Positions 44,422-53,198 of a DNA stretch of 64,000 nt are shown here, in pieces. Every line of letters starts with the position of its first letter. Positions within the stretch are counted from its first letter, which is position 1. Made by a program: the position numbers and the translations under genes. This stretch comes from an uncultured Prevotellaceae bacterium. GTDB taxonomy: Bacteria; Bacteroidota; Bacteroidia; Bacteroidales; Bacteroidaceae. The notes beneath the pieces are model-generated. The model worked only from the letters and a program-made list of their open reading frames with translations. It did not search any database and was not told the DNA's origin. The stretch lies in contig ONTS01000004.1 of assembly GCA_900320845.1 (NCBI GenBank), forward strand, positions 22,033-86,032, written 5' to 3'.

Positions 44422-44598
44422 GTGAAGCTGTAAATCTTCAAGAATTTATTCCTTGCACTCTTAGTATTATGGAGTATCTATCGGGTGTTTCAGCCCGAGA
44501 GCTCACTCATTCAGAAAATACTGCACATCATCTTCATCCTCATCATTGCATGGGACACATATGATGCATACAGAAAAATAAAGACAAGAAAACAATAA
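44422..44598 (+). pseudogene. Small two-helix membrane protein frame with a stop at codon 4
   Basis: Between etfA and the acyl-CoA dehydrogenase gene lies a frame that encodes 54 residues of clear membrane-protein character: FKNLFLALLVLWSIYRVF, then ILHIIFILIIAWDTYDAYRK. It has no ATG, GTG or TTG start upstream of the first helix. Read from a GTG at 44422 it goes GTG-AAG-CTG-TAA-ATC-TTC, so a TAA (44431-44433) interrupts it. If that TAA were AAA the protein would begin MKLKIFKNLFL, a normal small membrane protein. It is either a very recent pseudogene, a sequencing error, or translated from a non-standard start such as ATC at 44434. Confidence 0.55.
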
Positions 44599-44605
44599 TA
44601 AGACC

Positions 44606-46324
44606 ATGGCAAACTTTTTTAGTGACCATCCTGAATTGGAATTTCACCTTCATCACCCGCTGATGAAGCGTATAGTAGAGTTGAAAGAACGCAACTTTGC
44701 CGATAAAGACAAGTACGAAGATGCGCCAGTCGACTACAACGACGCCATCGAAAATTATAAACAGCTGCTCGAAATTACAGGCGACATCGCCGCCAATATT
44801 ATCGAACCCAACTCCGAAGACGTAGACCTTGAAGGACCGCACCTCGAAAACGGTCGCATGATTTACGCTTCGAAGACATTTGAAAACATCGATGCCACAC
44901 GCAAGGCTGGCCTTTGGGGCATCTCTATGCCTCGTCGCTACGGTGGATTGAATATGCCCATCACGCCGTATTCAATGGCATCGGAGATTGTATCGACTGC
45001 CGACGCCGGATTCCAGAACATTTGGTCGCTGCAAGATTGTATCGAGACACTCTACGAGTTTGGCAGCGAAGAGCAGCGAGAGAAGTACATTCCTCGTGTT
45101 TGTGCAGGCGAAACCATGTCAATGGACCTCACTGAGCCCGATGCTGGTTCCGATTTGCAGCGTGTAATGCTCAAGGCAACATTTGACGAGGAGAACAACT
45201 GCTGGCGACTCAATGGCGTAAAGCGCTTCATCACCAACGGCGACTCCGACATCCACCTTGTATTGGCACGCTCTGAGGAAGGAACACGCGACGGTCGAGG
45301 CCTCTCGATGTTCATCTACGACAAGCGCGACGGCGGCGTTGATGTACGTCACATTGAGCATAAGCTCGGAATACACGGCTCTCCTACCTGCGAACTCACC
45401 TATAAGAACGCAAAAGCAGAGCTCTGCGGAAGTACTCGCCTCGGACTCATCAAGTATGTCATGGCATTGATGAACGGTGCCCGTCTGGGTATTGCTGCAC
45501 AGTCTACTGGTCTTTCCCAAGCTGCGTACAACGAAGCTCTGGCATATGCCAAGGAGCGCCGTCAGTTCGACACAGCCATCATTGATTTCCCTGCCGTCTA
45601 CGACATGTTGTCCAGAATGAAGGCTAAACTCGATGCCGGACGCAGCATACTCTACCAGACAGCACGCTATGTTGACATCTACAAGACGCTTGATGACATA
45701 AGCCGCGAGCGCAAACTCACTCCCGAAGAGCGTCAGGAGCAGAAGCTCTACACACGTCTTGCTGACGCATTCACACCGCTTGCAAAGGGAATGAACTCCG
45801 AATATGCCAACCAGAACGCCTACGACGCCATACAGATACATGGCGGCTCGGGCTTCATCATGGAATACAAGTGCCAGCGTCTCTACCGCGATGCACGCAT
45901 CTTCTCCATCTATGAAGGTACAACACAACTGCAGGTGGTGGCTGCCATACGCTACATCACTAACGGCACATACCTCAACCTGATGAAGGAAATGCTGCAG
46001 ACCGAAGTGAGCGAAGAGATGAAACCGCTTAAACTGCGTGCCGAAGGTATGGTGAAGATGTACGAAGAGGCACTTAACTGTGTCAAGGAACACGACAATC
46101 AGGCTGTGCAGGACTTCCTCGCACGCCGTCTATACGACATGACGGCAGAGATTATGATGTCGCTGCTAATCCTCGACGACGCCACACGAGCACCAGAACT
46201 CTTCGCAAAGAGTGCCAACGTATATGTTCGCATGGCAGAAGAGAACGTCATGGGTAAGTATGTCTACATTCATCATTTCACACCCGAAGACCTCAACCAC
46301 TTCAAAGCTCAGGAAGAAGCGTAA
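44606..46324 (+). CDS. Acyl-CoA dehydrogenase
   Basis: This FAD-dependent acyl-CoA dehydrogenase probably passes electrons to EtfAB encoded upstream. The 572 residues include MDLTEPDAGSDLQRV, VKRFITNGDSDIHLVLAR, YAKERRQFDTAIIDFPAVYDML, IHGGSGFIMEYKCQRLYRDA and IYEGTTQLQ. The Glu of that last motif (about residue 437) matches the catalytic base of medium-chain enzymes. The C-terminal 120 residues form an additional helical domain seen in FadE-like long forms. The substrate chain length is unknown. Confidence 0.93.
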   Translation: MANFFSDHPELEFHLHHPLMKRIVELKERNFADKDKYEDAPVDYNDAIENYKQLLEITGDIAANIIEPNSEDVDLEGPHLENGRMIYASKTFENIDATRKAGLWGISMPRRYGGLNMPITPYSMASEIVSTADAGFQNIWSLQDCIETLYEFGSEEQREKYIPRVCAGETMSMDLTEPDAGSDLQRVMLKATFDEENNCWRLNGVKRFITNGDSDIHLVLARSEEGTRDGRGLSMFIYDKRDGGVDVRHIEHKLGIHGSPTCELTYKNAKAELCGSTRLGLIKYVMALMNGARLGIAAQSTGLSQAAYNEALAYAKERRQFDTAIIDFPAVYDMLSRMKAKLDAGRSILYQTARYVDIYKTLDDISRERKLTPEERQEQKLYTRLADAFTPLAKGMNSEYANQNAYDAIQIHGGSGFIMEYKCQRLYRDARIFSIYEGTTQLQVVAAIRYITNGTYLNLMKEMLQTEVSEEMKPLKLRAEGMVKMYEEALNCVKEHDNQAVQDFLARRLYDMTAEIMMSLLILDDATRAPELFAKSANVYVRMAEENVMGKYVYIHHFTPEDLNHFKAQEEA

Positions 46325-46341
46325 CTATTGCGCCGTAATAC

Positions 46342-46387
46342 ACACCAAAACAGGGACGAAACCAATGTTTCATCCCTGTTTTGGTGT
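46342..46387. terminator. Bidirectional hairpin terminator
   Basis: A 21-bp inverted repeat with one mismatch (46342-46362 and 46367-46387, core CCAAAACAGGGA) lies between the convergent acyl-CoA dehydrogenase and GT11 genes. The A/T-rich arms supply pairing A- and T-runs for both strands. Confidence 0.65.
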
Positions 46388-46449
46388 CCGAAAGCTCCAC
46401 TCGTAGAGTATTTACCTCTACCTATCGTCTGTCGATGGCTGCCTCTGCT

Positions 46450-47379
46450 CTACTCCACTCTCACGAAACTATCGTCCAACAGGTACGACACCCAGTCGGG
46501 ATTGTTGAACCATCGTGTCGGCGACACCACCATTTTACCCTCGTTCTGCGACAGATACTGCGCCCACCAGCTGAACGACGAGTTGCTGATGATGAAGTGT
46601 TTGCATGCCGACATCAGGCGCATCTTCTCCCACACAGGGTCTTTTCCGCGTTCGCACAGGCTTCCCTCGGGCAATGGTATGTGTGTGCGTACCCAGTCGA
46701 TGTCGTCTGAGAAGAACACAAAGAGCGGATTGTCCACGCGCTGACGGATGGCAGTCAGGGCGTGGTTGAAGTAGTTTTCGTCGCAGACGTAGAAACCTTT
46801 CTTGTACTGTGTCGAGAGGTAGTCGCCCCTGCGTATGGTGACGCACACCGATTCGCTGTGCGCTATGGCTTCGTACAAAGCGGCGTTCGCCGCCAAAGGA
46901 GCGTGGCGTGGCTGCAGTTCGTCAAGAAGTATGGGGCGTATGTGGTCGAAGTAGGCTCTGTTTTCAAAATATCCGTTCACAAAGACATGCTCCGCCTCAG
47001 CAACGGTAGGCATAATGTTGCCGTCTGCCGTGCCTAACACTACGATTCCCTTCTCCAGCAGACGCTGTCTGTAGTCTGACAGGATATCGGTACGCAGACG
47101 AAGCAGTTCGCAAAACTTCTCCTTTGTACGAAAACTGCCGTACACTCGCTTCTGTCCCCCACTGCCATAGCGCAGCACCAGACTCCTGTTGTCGGTGCGA
47201 TAAGGCAACACACGGAAATATTGCAGACTGTCTTCGAAGCCTGTTCCCTTGCCTGCCAGCACACGGCGGAAGTTGAAGACCAGCTCATCCTTCCGACCAC
47301 GAGACTCCCACAATGCGCGAACATACGCATAGCGGAAGAACTGATTGCCCAGACGACCGGTGAAATAGCAGCCTATCAT
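46450..47379 (-). CDS. GT11 glycosyltransferase (alpha-1,2-fucosyltransferase-like)
   Basis: This protein of about 309 residues belongs to the GT11/GT-B fucosyltransferase group. The N-terminal CYFTGRLGNQFFRYAYVRAL, the donor motif VTIRRGDYLS, and ISNSSFSWWAQYL match family signatures. It probably transfers fucose from GDP-fucose in a surface glycan, though other sugars are possible. The ATG at 47377-47379 was preferred to 47415 because the family starts at this point. No other polysaccharide genes are adjacent. Confidence 0.88.
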   Translation of the reverse strand: MIGCYFTGRLGNQFFRYAYVRALWESRGRKDELVFNFRRVLAGKGTGFEDSLQYFRVLPYRTDNRSLVLRYGSGGQKRVYGSFRTKEKFCELLRLRTDILSDYRQRLLEKGIVVLGTADGNIMPTVAEAEHVFVNGYFENRAYFDHIRPILLDELQPRHAPLAANAALYEAIAHSESVCVTIRRGDYLSTQYKKGFYVCDENYFNHALTAIRQRVDNPLFVFFSDDIDWVRTHIPLPEGSLCERGKDPVWEKMRLMSACKHFIISNSSFSWWAQYLSQNEGKMVVSPTRWFNNPDWVSYLLDDSFVRVE

Positions 47380-47422
47380 AGAAAAAAACTTTAGCAGACG
47401 ATGATCAAACGCCAAAACTCCT

Positions 47423-47430
47423 TATCTTTG
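47423..47430 (+). promoter_or_regulatory. Bacteroidota -7 box for recX
   Basis: TATCTTTG matches TAnnTTTG and would give a leader of about 80 nt to the recX ATG at 47516. Confidence 0.55.
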
Positions 47431-47515
47431 TTGACGTTGGGCGATGCCTATATCGGCATTGGCGTCCGCCTGCAAAGTTACACAATACTCCTGAAAACCA
47501 CTCATCCCACGACCA

Positions 47516-48013
47516 ATGAACACCCGTCCTGCACCACTCACTGCCGACAAGGCGCTGCAGAAGCTGGCTTCTCTCTGCGCCAAGAGAGAACTTTGCTGCT
47601 ACGATGCGCGACAAAGGCTCTTCCGTTGGGGTGTGCCACAGGCTGAACACGATAGCATCATCGACCAACTAGTGATGCGCGGGTTCATCGACGACATGCG
47701 CTTCGCACAGATGTTCGTCGAAGAAAAGACCACCATCAATCAATGGGGCAGGCGTAAGGTGGAACAGGAGCTGCGCCGACGAGGCATCGACAGCGCCGAT
47801 ATTGCCCAGCTCTTCGACGGCATACAGCCTCAGCAGACCCTCGAAACGCTGCGCGCACTGCTCCTACGCAAGCACCGTACCATCAATGCCAAGAACGATT
47901 ATGAGCGCACACAGAAGCTGATACGTTATGCCATGACGCGCGGATACAGCTGGGATGATATACGTCAGGCATTGCCGCAGGATACACAGATGCCCGAAGA
48001 GTTTAACGTATGA
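47516..48013 (+). CDS. recX: RecX family regulatory protein
   Basis: RecX modulates RecA filaments. The 165 residues are helical repeats with family wording: ALQKLASLCAKRELCCYDARQRL, DQLVMRGFIDDMRFAQMFVEEK, GRRKVEQELRRRGI and the C-terminal KLIRYAMTRGYSWDDI. recA is not in the window. It overlaps comF by 4 bp (ATGA). Confidence 0.92.
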   Translation: MNTRPAPLTADKALQKLASLCAKRELCCYDARQRLFRWGVPQAEHDSIIDQLVMRGFIDDMRFAQMFVEEKTTINQWGRRKVEQELRRRGIDSADIAQLFDGIQPQQTLETLRALLLRKHRTINAKNDYERTQKLIRYAMTRGYSWDDIRQALPQDTQMPEEFNV

Positions 48014-48714
48014 ATGCCAAGTACAGCCTACTCCATCGACTGGTAGACCTCCTCTCGCCCTCGTCGTGCTGCTGTTGCGGACAGCGCCTCGCACAACACG
48101 AACAATTCCTCTGCCTGCCATGCCAGCGACACCTGCCCTACACCGACCATCACCTTTCTGCCGAAGACAACGAAGTGGCGCGACTGTTCTGGCGAAGGAT
48201 ACCCATACAGAAGGCGGCGACTCTCTACCGGCATCAGCCTGACGCACAATGTGCACGCATCATATACGACATCAAGTACCACTACCAGCCCGAACTGGCA
48301 CGCCACATGGGAAAGATGATGGCAACGATATTCAATGCTTCGGGCTTCTTTAGCGCCATCGACGCCATCGTTCCGGTACCGTTGACAAAACGACGGCAGC
48401 GTGAGAGAGGATACAACCAGAGCCAACTTCTGGCAGAAGGAATGGCAGAGGTCGTCCATCTGCCCGTAGAATGCCAATGGTTACAACGCACCACCTTCGT
48501 GAAAAGCCAGACACACCTCTCCCATACAGAGCGAGTGGAAAACGTGGAAGATGCCTTTCGCCTCACCACCACTGCCGACCTGAGCAACACCCATATATTA
48601 TTGGTGGACGATGTCATCACCACCGGAGCCACCATCTGCGCCTGTGCCCAAGCCATGCAGGCAGCACATGTAAGACAGTTCAGCGTAGCAGCACTCAGTT
48701 TATCAAAAGTGTAG
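48010..48714 (+). CDS. ComF family phosphoribosyltransferase-like protein
   Basis: ComF-type proteins take part in natural transformation in some bacteria. The 234 residues combine an N-terminal zinc-finger-like Cys cluster (SPSSCCCCGQRL, CLPCQRHLPY) with a C-terminal phosphoribosyltransferase-like domain (DAIVPVPLTKRRQRERGYNQSQ and the PRPP motif LLVDDVITTGAT). It starts within the end of recX (ATGA overlap). Whether this organism is transformable cannot be told from the window. Confidence 0.93.
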   Translation: MNAKYSLLHRLVDLLSPSSCCCCGQRLAQHEQFLCLPCQRHLPYTDHHLSAEDNEVARLFWRRIPIQKAATLYRHQPDAQCARIIYDIKYHYQPELARHMGKMMATIFNASGFFSAIDAIVPVPLTKRRQRERGYNQSQLLAEGMAEVVHLPVECQWLQRTTFVKSQTHLSHTERVENVEDAFRLTTTADLSNTHILLVDDVITTGATICACAQAMQAAHVRQFSVAALSLSKV

Positions 48715-48735
48715 TAACCCACCAAAGAAACAACA

Positions 48736-49320
48736 ATGTACAAAAAACTCTTTACAGTCCTCATCGCACTGACGATGACGCTCATAGTTCTGCCTATCCA
48801 TGCACAAAGTGCAGAAAAATTATATAAAGAAGGAAAGCGTCACTACGATGAAAAAAACTATACCGCCGCCTACCCCAAGCTAAAGTCGGCAGCCGACAAG
48901 GGACACAAGAAAGCCCTCTATCGACTCGGACGATGCTATGCCAAAGGACATGGTGTGCAGAAAGACGACCACACCGCCTTCGCATACTACAGCAAGGCCG
49001 CCAGACAGGGCTACCACAAGGCGCAGTATCGCATGGGCAAGTGCTACAAAGACGGCAAAGGAGTGGAGAAGGACAAGAAAAAGGCTTTCGACTACTTCCA
49101 TAAGGCAGCCTTACAAGAGTACGCCGACGCCGAATACCAGCTCGGTAAGTGCTACCTGAAGGGCAAAGGTACCGTCGCTGACCATGAACAAGCCCGTAAA
49201 TGGCTGCTGCGCGCCGTGCGCAACGAGAAGGGAGGCGACAATATCCTGGCATCGCTGCGGGCAGATGCTCTCGCAGGAGACGAAGATGCAAAAACAATCC
49301 TTGCACTCATAGGAAAATAA
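48736..49320 (+). CDS. Secreted Sel1/TPR-repeat protein
   Basis: This 194-residue protein has a signal peptide (about residues 1-26, ending HAQS). At least three Sel1-like repeats follow between about residues 50 and 165, each with a form of ALYRLGRCYAKGHGVQKD...AFAYYSKAA. Such repeats make solenoids that bind other proteins. It is probably periplasmic. It starts 21 bp after comF. Confidence 0.87.
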   Translation: MYKKLFTVLIALTMTLIVLPIHAQSAEKLYKEGKRHYDEKNYTAAYPKLKSAADKGHKKALYRLGRCYAKGHGVQKDDHTAFAYYSKAARQGYHKAQYRMGKCYKDGKGVEKDKKKAFDYFHKAALQEYADAEYQLGKCYLKGKGTVADHEQARKWLLRAVRNEKGGDNILASLRADALAGDEDAKTILALIGK

Positions 49321-49352
49321 CAACCGGCAAACAGACTCTATCAAGCGCAACC

Positions 49353-49892
49353 ATGACACATCACGAACAATCCTTCCGCCCCATGCGGCGCAAGGCTCAG
49401 CAACTCTCACAGCAGCAATGTGAAGAGATACTACGCCATGCTACCTCGGGAACACTGGCATTGCTCGGCGATGACAACTATCCCTACGCCGTTCCCATGA
49501 GCTTTGTCTACACCTGCGGCAGGATATACTTCCACAGTGCCATCCAAGGCCATAAAGTCGATGCCATCTGTCAGCACGACAAAGCCTCTTTCTGCGTGGT
49601 CGATAGCGACGACGTTGTGCCCGAACGCTACACCACCTATTTCCGTAGCGTGATAGCCTTTGGCACCATACACATCGTTGACGACGCCGATGAGCGCCTC
49701 AAGGCGGCACGTGCCCTCGGTGACAAATATCATCCCCGCCATGAGGCGAGTCTGCAGCGTGAGCTGGCATCAGGATTGTCGCGCATGCACGTTCTACGGC
49801 TCGACATCAAACATATTACCGGAAAGCAGGCTGTGGAACTCATGGGAAAAGGCGCCGTTACCCCTGACGAAACAACGCACAAGCAATACTGA
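49353..49892 (+). CDS. Nim-like pyridoxamine 5'-phosphate oxidase-fold flavoprotein
   Basis: This 179-residue split-barrel flavoprotein resembles the NimA / 5-nitroimidazole reductase group: FRPMRRKAQQLS, SGTLALLGDDNYPYAVPMSFVY, IYFHSAIQGHKVDAI, KASFCVVDSDDVVPE. Most members are ordinary chromosomal flavoproteins of unknown role, so drug resistance should not be assumed. The ATG at 49353 was chosen because family homology begins a few residues later; the open frame extends upstream to 49200 inside the Sel1 gene. A terminator follows. Confidence 0.88.
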   Translation: MTHHEQSFRPMRRKAQQLSQQQCEEILRHATSGTLALLGDDNYPYAVPMSFVYTCGRIYFHSAIQGHKVDAICQHDKASFCVVDSDDVVPERYTTYFRSVIAFGTIHIVDDADERLKAARALGDKYHPRHEASLQRELASGLSRMHVLRLDIKHITGKQAVELMGKGAVTPDETTHKQY

Positions 49893-49942
49893 ACAACCCT
49901 TTCGAGGAGAACAGCGTCTCACCATGAAGGCATATACAGTTC

Positions 49943-49978
49943 AAAAGGGCCATACACGCCGTGTGTATGAGCCTTTTT
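49943..49978. terminator. Bidirectional rho-independent terminator
   Basis: AAAAGG and CATACAC (49943-49957) pair with GTGTATG and CCTTTT (49963-49977), flanked by A- and T-runs. It lies between the convergent Nim-like and flavodoxin genes. Confidence 0.7.
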
Positions 49979-50037
49979 GTGTTCTCTGTGGGAATGGCTT
50001 TATGCCATCAGGTCGTAAGAAGTGTTGTCCGAGGAAG

Positions 50038-50670
50038 TCAGAATCCGAGTTTCTTTAGCCACTTTTCCACCCTGTCTTTTCCGTCGCGCACATCGTGTCC
50101 GTACATGGCGAACTCGCCCGTGATGTTCGCTTGCGGATAGATTTCTTTCAAGTCGTCCACACAGTTGCCCAGCCCGCTGCCTTCGTGGGTGGTGAAGGGG
50201 ATGAGTGTCTTCCCGTTGAGGTCGTATTTGTTGAAGAAAGTGAACATCACCTGCGGCCAGGTGCCCCACCATATCGGACCACCGATGAAGATGGTCTTGT
50301 ACTGAGATACGTCGACAGTGCCTTCAAATTCGGGCAGTTCGTTGTCTTCCTGCTCTTGTTTGGCAAGGTCGCACAACGGTCTGTATGCCATGCCGTCGTA
50401 TTTGTTTGTCTTAATTTCAAACAGGTCGGCACCAGTGATATCGCTGATGTAGTCTGCCACAATCTTGGTATTGCCCACGGCGATGTTCCCCACGGCATAG
50501 TTGTCGCCGGCGTGAGAGAAGAATACGACGAGAGCCTTGTCTTTTGGGTTGAGGGTCACGTCAACATTGGTTTTCTCGGGGTTGCCGTTGTTCTCCCTTT
50601 TGCTTCCGCTGCATGCCATAGAGATCAGCAGGCAGAGGGCGATGGCTAAAAATTGGCGTATGTGATTCAT
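50038..50670 (-). CDS. Flavodoxin-domain lipoprotein
   Basis: This 210-residue protein has a lipoprotein signal (LLISMACSGSK, lipobox Cys about residue 20) joined to a flavodoxin fold. FMN-loop wording includes LVVFFSHAGDNYAVG, FIGGPIWWGTWPQVM and FTTHEGSGLGN. It would be a flavodoxin-like protein anchored outside the cytoplasm, which is unusual for an electron carrier. It is the last gene of a minus-strand set after an AraC regulator, a second flavodoxin and an aldo/keto reductase. Confidence 0.87.
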   Translation of the reverse strand: MNHIRQFLAIALCLLISMACSGSKRENNGNPEKTNVDVTLNPKDKALVVFFSHAGDNYAVGNIAVGNTKIVADYISDITGADLFEIKTNKYDGMAYRPLCDLAKQEQEDNELPEFEGTVDVSQYKTIFIGGPIWWGTWPQVMFTFFNKYDLNGKTLIPFTTHEGSGLGNCVDDLKEIYPQANITGEFAMYGHDVRDGKDRVEKWLKKLGF

Positions 50671-50706
50671 GATGATAAAAGTTGAAAAGGGTAAATGATG
50701 GATGAT

Positions 50707-51552
50707 TTATCCGTATGTTTCGATAAGGTATTTCACAAATTGCGGGTCTTGGAAGTTGATGGTACCCGTGTCGTGTTGGTTTATGGTGGCAATTGTTTTC
50801 ATCTCTTCGTCGTTGAGTCTGAAGTCGAAGATATCGAAGTTTTGCTGCATACGTTCTTTATGGCTCGACTTGGGTATAGCTACTATGCCTCTTTGCGTGA
50901 GCCATCGCAGCGCTACCTGTCCGCCACTCTTGCCATAGCGGTTTCCGATATTGCTTAGAAACTCGTTTTTCAGGATGCTGTCGACGCCCTGACCGCCCAA
51001 CGGTCCCCATGCCATTATCTTGGTATCGCTCTCGTTCAGCAGAGGTTCGATGCCCGTCTGTTGTATCATGGCGTTGCACTGCAACTGGTTGATCATGGGT
51101 TTGATGTCTACATAATGGGCAAAGTCGAAGAAGCGGGCTGCCTGGAAGTTCGACACGCCGATAGCTCTCACCTTACCTGCACGGTAAGCCTGCTCCATGG
51201 CTCTCCATGTGCCGAACACATCGCCGTAGGCTTGGTGTATGAGCAGCAGGTCGATATAGTCTGTCTGCAGCTTGCGCAGGCTCTCGTCAATGCTCCGTGC
51301 TGCCTTTTCCTCGCCGGCATTGGATATCCACACCTTGGTGACGACGAAGATATCGCTGCGGTTGATGCCCGACTTGGCAATGGCGGCGCCCACGCCTTCT
51401 TCGTTGGCATAAGCCTGAGCCGTGTCGATGAGTCGATAACCTACCGATAGCGCTTCGCTCACGCAATGTTCGGCTTCCTGGGGAGGCACGAGGAATACCC
51501 CGTAGCCCAGCAACGGCATGCTGACGCCGTTGGACAATGTGATGTTTTCCAT
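50707..51552 (-). CDS. Aldo/keto reductase
   Basis: This 281-residue NADPH-dependent oxidoreductase of the AKR family has the catalytic tetrad: Asp and Tyr in DTAQAYANEEGVG, Lys in VTKVW, and His in LLLIHQAYGD. The C-terminal AIPKSSHKERMQQN binds the cofactor phosphate. It probably reduces aldehydes or ketones. It lies between the two flavodoxin genes; gaps of about 35 bp suggest one operon. Confidence 0.92.
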   Translation of the reverse strand: MENITLSNGVSMPLLGYGVFLVPPQEAEHCVSEALSVGYRLIDTAQAYANEEGVGAAIAKSGINRSDIFVVTKVWISNAGEEKAARSIDESLRKLQTDYIDLLLIHQAYGDVFGTWRAMEQAYRAGKVRAIGVSNFQAARFFDFAHYVDIKPMINQLQCNAMIQQTGIEPLLNESDTKIMAWGPLGGQGVDSILKNEFLSNIGNRYGKSGGQVALRWLTQRGIVAIPKSSHKERMQQNFDIFDFRLNDEEMKTIATINQHDTGTINFQDPQFVKYLIETYG

Positions 51553-51586
51553 GATATGTGTTGTTTGATGGTGGGTGTGTTGGTCA

Positions 51587-52105
51587 TTATTTAGTCATGT
51601 CGGCTATTTCTTGAGCCTCGCGGTCGGCACTGTTTGCCTCGGCACCGTGGATGGCTACGCCGTCGGCAACAATGGCAGTGGGACAGAGTTTCTTTATAAA
51701 ACGCACGCTGCTGCCCAGTCCGCTGCCCTCGTTGGTGCAGAAGGGGATGATGCGTTTGCCGCTAAAGTCATATTGCTCGAGGAACGTGTAGCACACCATC
51801 GGCATGGTACCCCACCAGTTGGGATAGCCGAAGATGATGGTATCATACTGCTCTATGGATGCTAAAGGGTTCTTCACCTCTGGCCGTGCGCCATCGTGAA
51901 GTTCCTGTTTGGCTTCTTCTATACAAGTCATGTATGATGCTGAATACTCGTAGGTGGTGTCAATCTGGAAGACGTCGGCATCGGGAAGCAGGGCTTTAAT
52001 CTTCGCTGCCACCACTTCTGTGTTGCCTTGTGCCAGGTTTCGGATGCTGCCGTTCACGTAGTTCTCACCACGACGGGAGTAGAAGGCTATGAGAGTCTTG
52101 GTCAT
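51587..52105 (-). CDS. Cytoplasmic flavodoxin
   Basis: This protein of about 172 residues is a flavodoxin-4-like FMN protein: LIAFYSRRGENYVNGSI, IIFGYPNWWGTMPMVCYTF, FCTNEGSGLGS. It resembles the lipoprotein flavodoxin at 50038 but has no signal peptide. The ATG at 52103-52105 was chosen because the upstream extension to 52237 does not look like flavodoxin sequence. It follows the AraC-type regulator gene by about 135 bp on the same strand. Confidence 0.9.
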   Translation of the reverse strand: MTKTLIAFYSRRGENYVNGSIRNLAQGNTEVVAAKIKALLPDADVFQIDTTYEYSASYMTCIEEAKQELHDGARPEVKNPLASIEQYDTIIFGYPNWWGTMPMVCYTFLEQYDFSGKRIIPFCTNEGSGLGSSVRFIKKLCPTAIVADGVAIHGAEANSADREAQEIADMTK

Positions 52106-52240
52106 AGGAATAAATATTGAGGTTGTTGGAGTAGGATAACAGTTTCCATCTGCAAAGGAAGCGGCTTGTGCGCAAACCGTTGTTACACAATTTGCGGACA
52201 ATTTTGCCGAATTGTCATTTTCCGTCTCCTGCCCCAACGC

Positions 52241-53050
52241 CTATTCGCGGAAGTCCGACGGTTTGGCACCGAGATTTTTCAGCACAAAACGGTTGAAATG
52301 TGCCTGTGAGGAGAAGCCATACATGTTCGACAGCTTCGCAAAAGAGTACTTCTTGTCGCGCAACATACGGCTGATGTCCAGTGCGGTATAGCGCGTTATC
52401 CAGTAGGTGGCAGGCAGACCACTCACCCGCTTCGACACCTCCGACAGGTACTTCGGTGTGACACACAGCCTGTCGGCATAGTAGCCGACGTCGCGATTTT
52501 TGCGAAAGTCGCCCTGTTCGAGCATGACGAAGAACGACTCCATGAGCTGATGATACTGCGAAGAGATACGGTCGAAGCCGTTTTGGGAAGCATGGAAGTC
52601 GAAAAAGTCGAGTATCATCGTCTGCACGGTGTTGAGTAGCACATCGCGGTAGAAGTGATGCTGCGGCATCGACAGGCGAAGGCGTATCTCGGCAAAGTTG
52701 GCTGCACAGCGTTTCTGCTGCTCGGGGGAAAGACGTATGATAGGATTCTCGAACAAAGAGAGGTGACCGCGCATGCCATAGTTGCTCCGAGGGGTGGCAG
52801 TCTCGATAAATTCCTGAGTGACATACACCACATCAACACCGAAATCGCTACTCTCCTCCAGCCCCACTGTCAAGTCGCCGCGACGAGGGATGATAAGACA
52901 GTCGCCCTGTTCAAAACGGAACGAACGGCCGTTGCGCTGAAACATGGCATGACCGCTATGGCAATAGGCATGACAAATGTAGCTGGCAAAGCGCTCATCG
53001 CCCATCCTAAGAAGTGTATCATCAACAATAATATCTTGAAAAGAATCCAT
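52241..53050 (-). CDS. AraC-family transcriptional regulator
   Basis: This regulator of about 269 residues has an N-terminal cupin-like sensor domain (FRFEQGDCLIIPRRGDL). The C-terminal DNA-binding domain has two helix-turn-helix segments: DVGYYADRLCVTPKYLSEVSKRVSG and YSFAKLSNMYGFSSQAHFNRFV. The start is the ATG at 53048-53050, about 30 bp from a -7 box. It is encoded upstream of the flavodoxin and AKR genes on the same strand and probably controls them. The inducer is unknown. Confidence 0.91.
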   Translation of the reverse strand: MDSFQDIIVDDTLLRMGDERFASYICHAYCHSGHAMFQRNGRSFRFEQGDCLIIPRRGDLTVGLEESSDFGVDVVYVTQEFIETATPRSNYGMRGHLSLFENPIIRLSPEQQKRCAANFAEIRLRLSMPQHHFYRDVLLNTVQTMILDFFDFHASQNGFDRISSQYHQLMESFFVMLEQGDFRKNRDVGYYADRLCVTPKYLSEVSKRVSGLPATYWITRYTALDISRMLRDKKYSFAKLSNMYGFSSQAHFNRFVLKNLGAKPSDFRE

Positions 53051-53080
53051 AAAGGCAACTAACAATGAAGGTTAAGACCT

Positions 53081-53088
53081 CAAAGGTA
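53081..53088 (-). promoter_or_regulatory. Bacteroidota -7 box for the AraC regulator gene
   Basis: CAAAGGTA on the + strand is TACCTTTG on the minus strand, about 30 bases upstream of the ATG. Confidence 0.6.
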
Positions 53089-53198
53089 AGCATATAAGTA
53101 TACAAAGACGATAAAAACCAATAAATGATACTGCCTGTTACTTCGCTCAATGCACAAAACAGCACCCCGCTAAGCCCATCATAATCTCCTTCATCGGT

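Noticed and set aside
49200-49352. 51-codon extension of the Nim-like protein upstream of 49353
   Set aside because: It lies inside the Sel1-repeat gene in another frame and has no similarity to the flavoprotein family.
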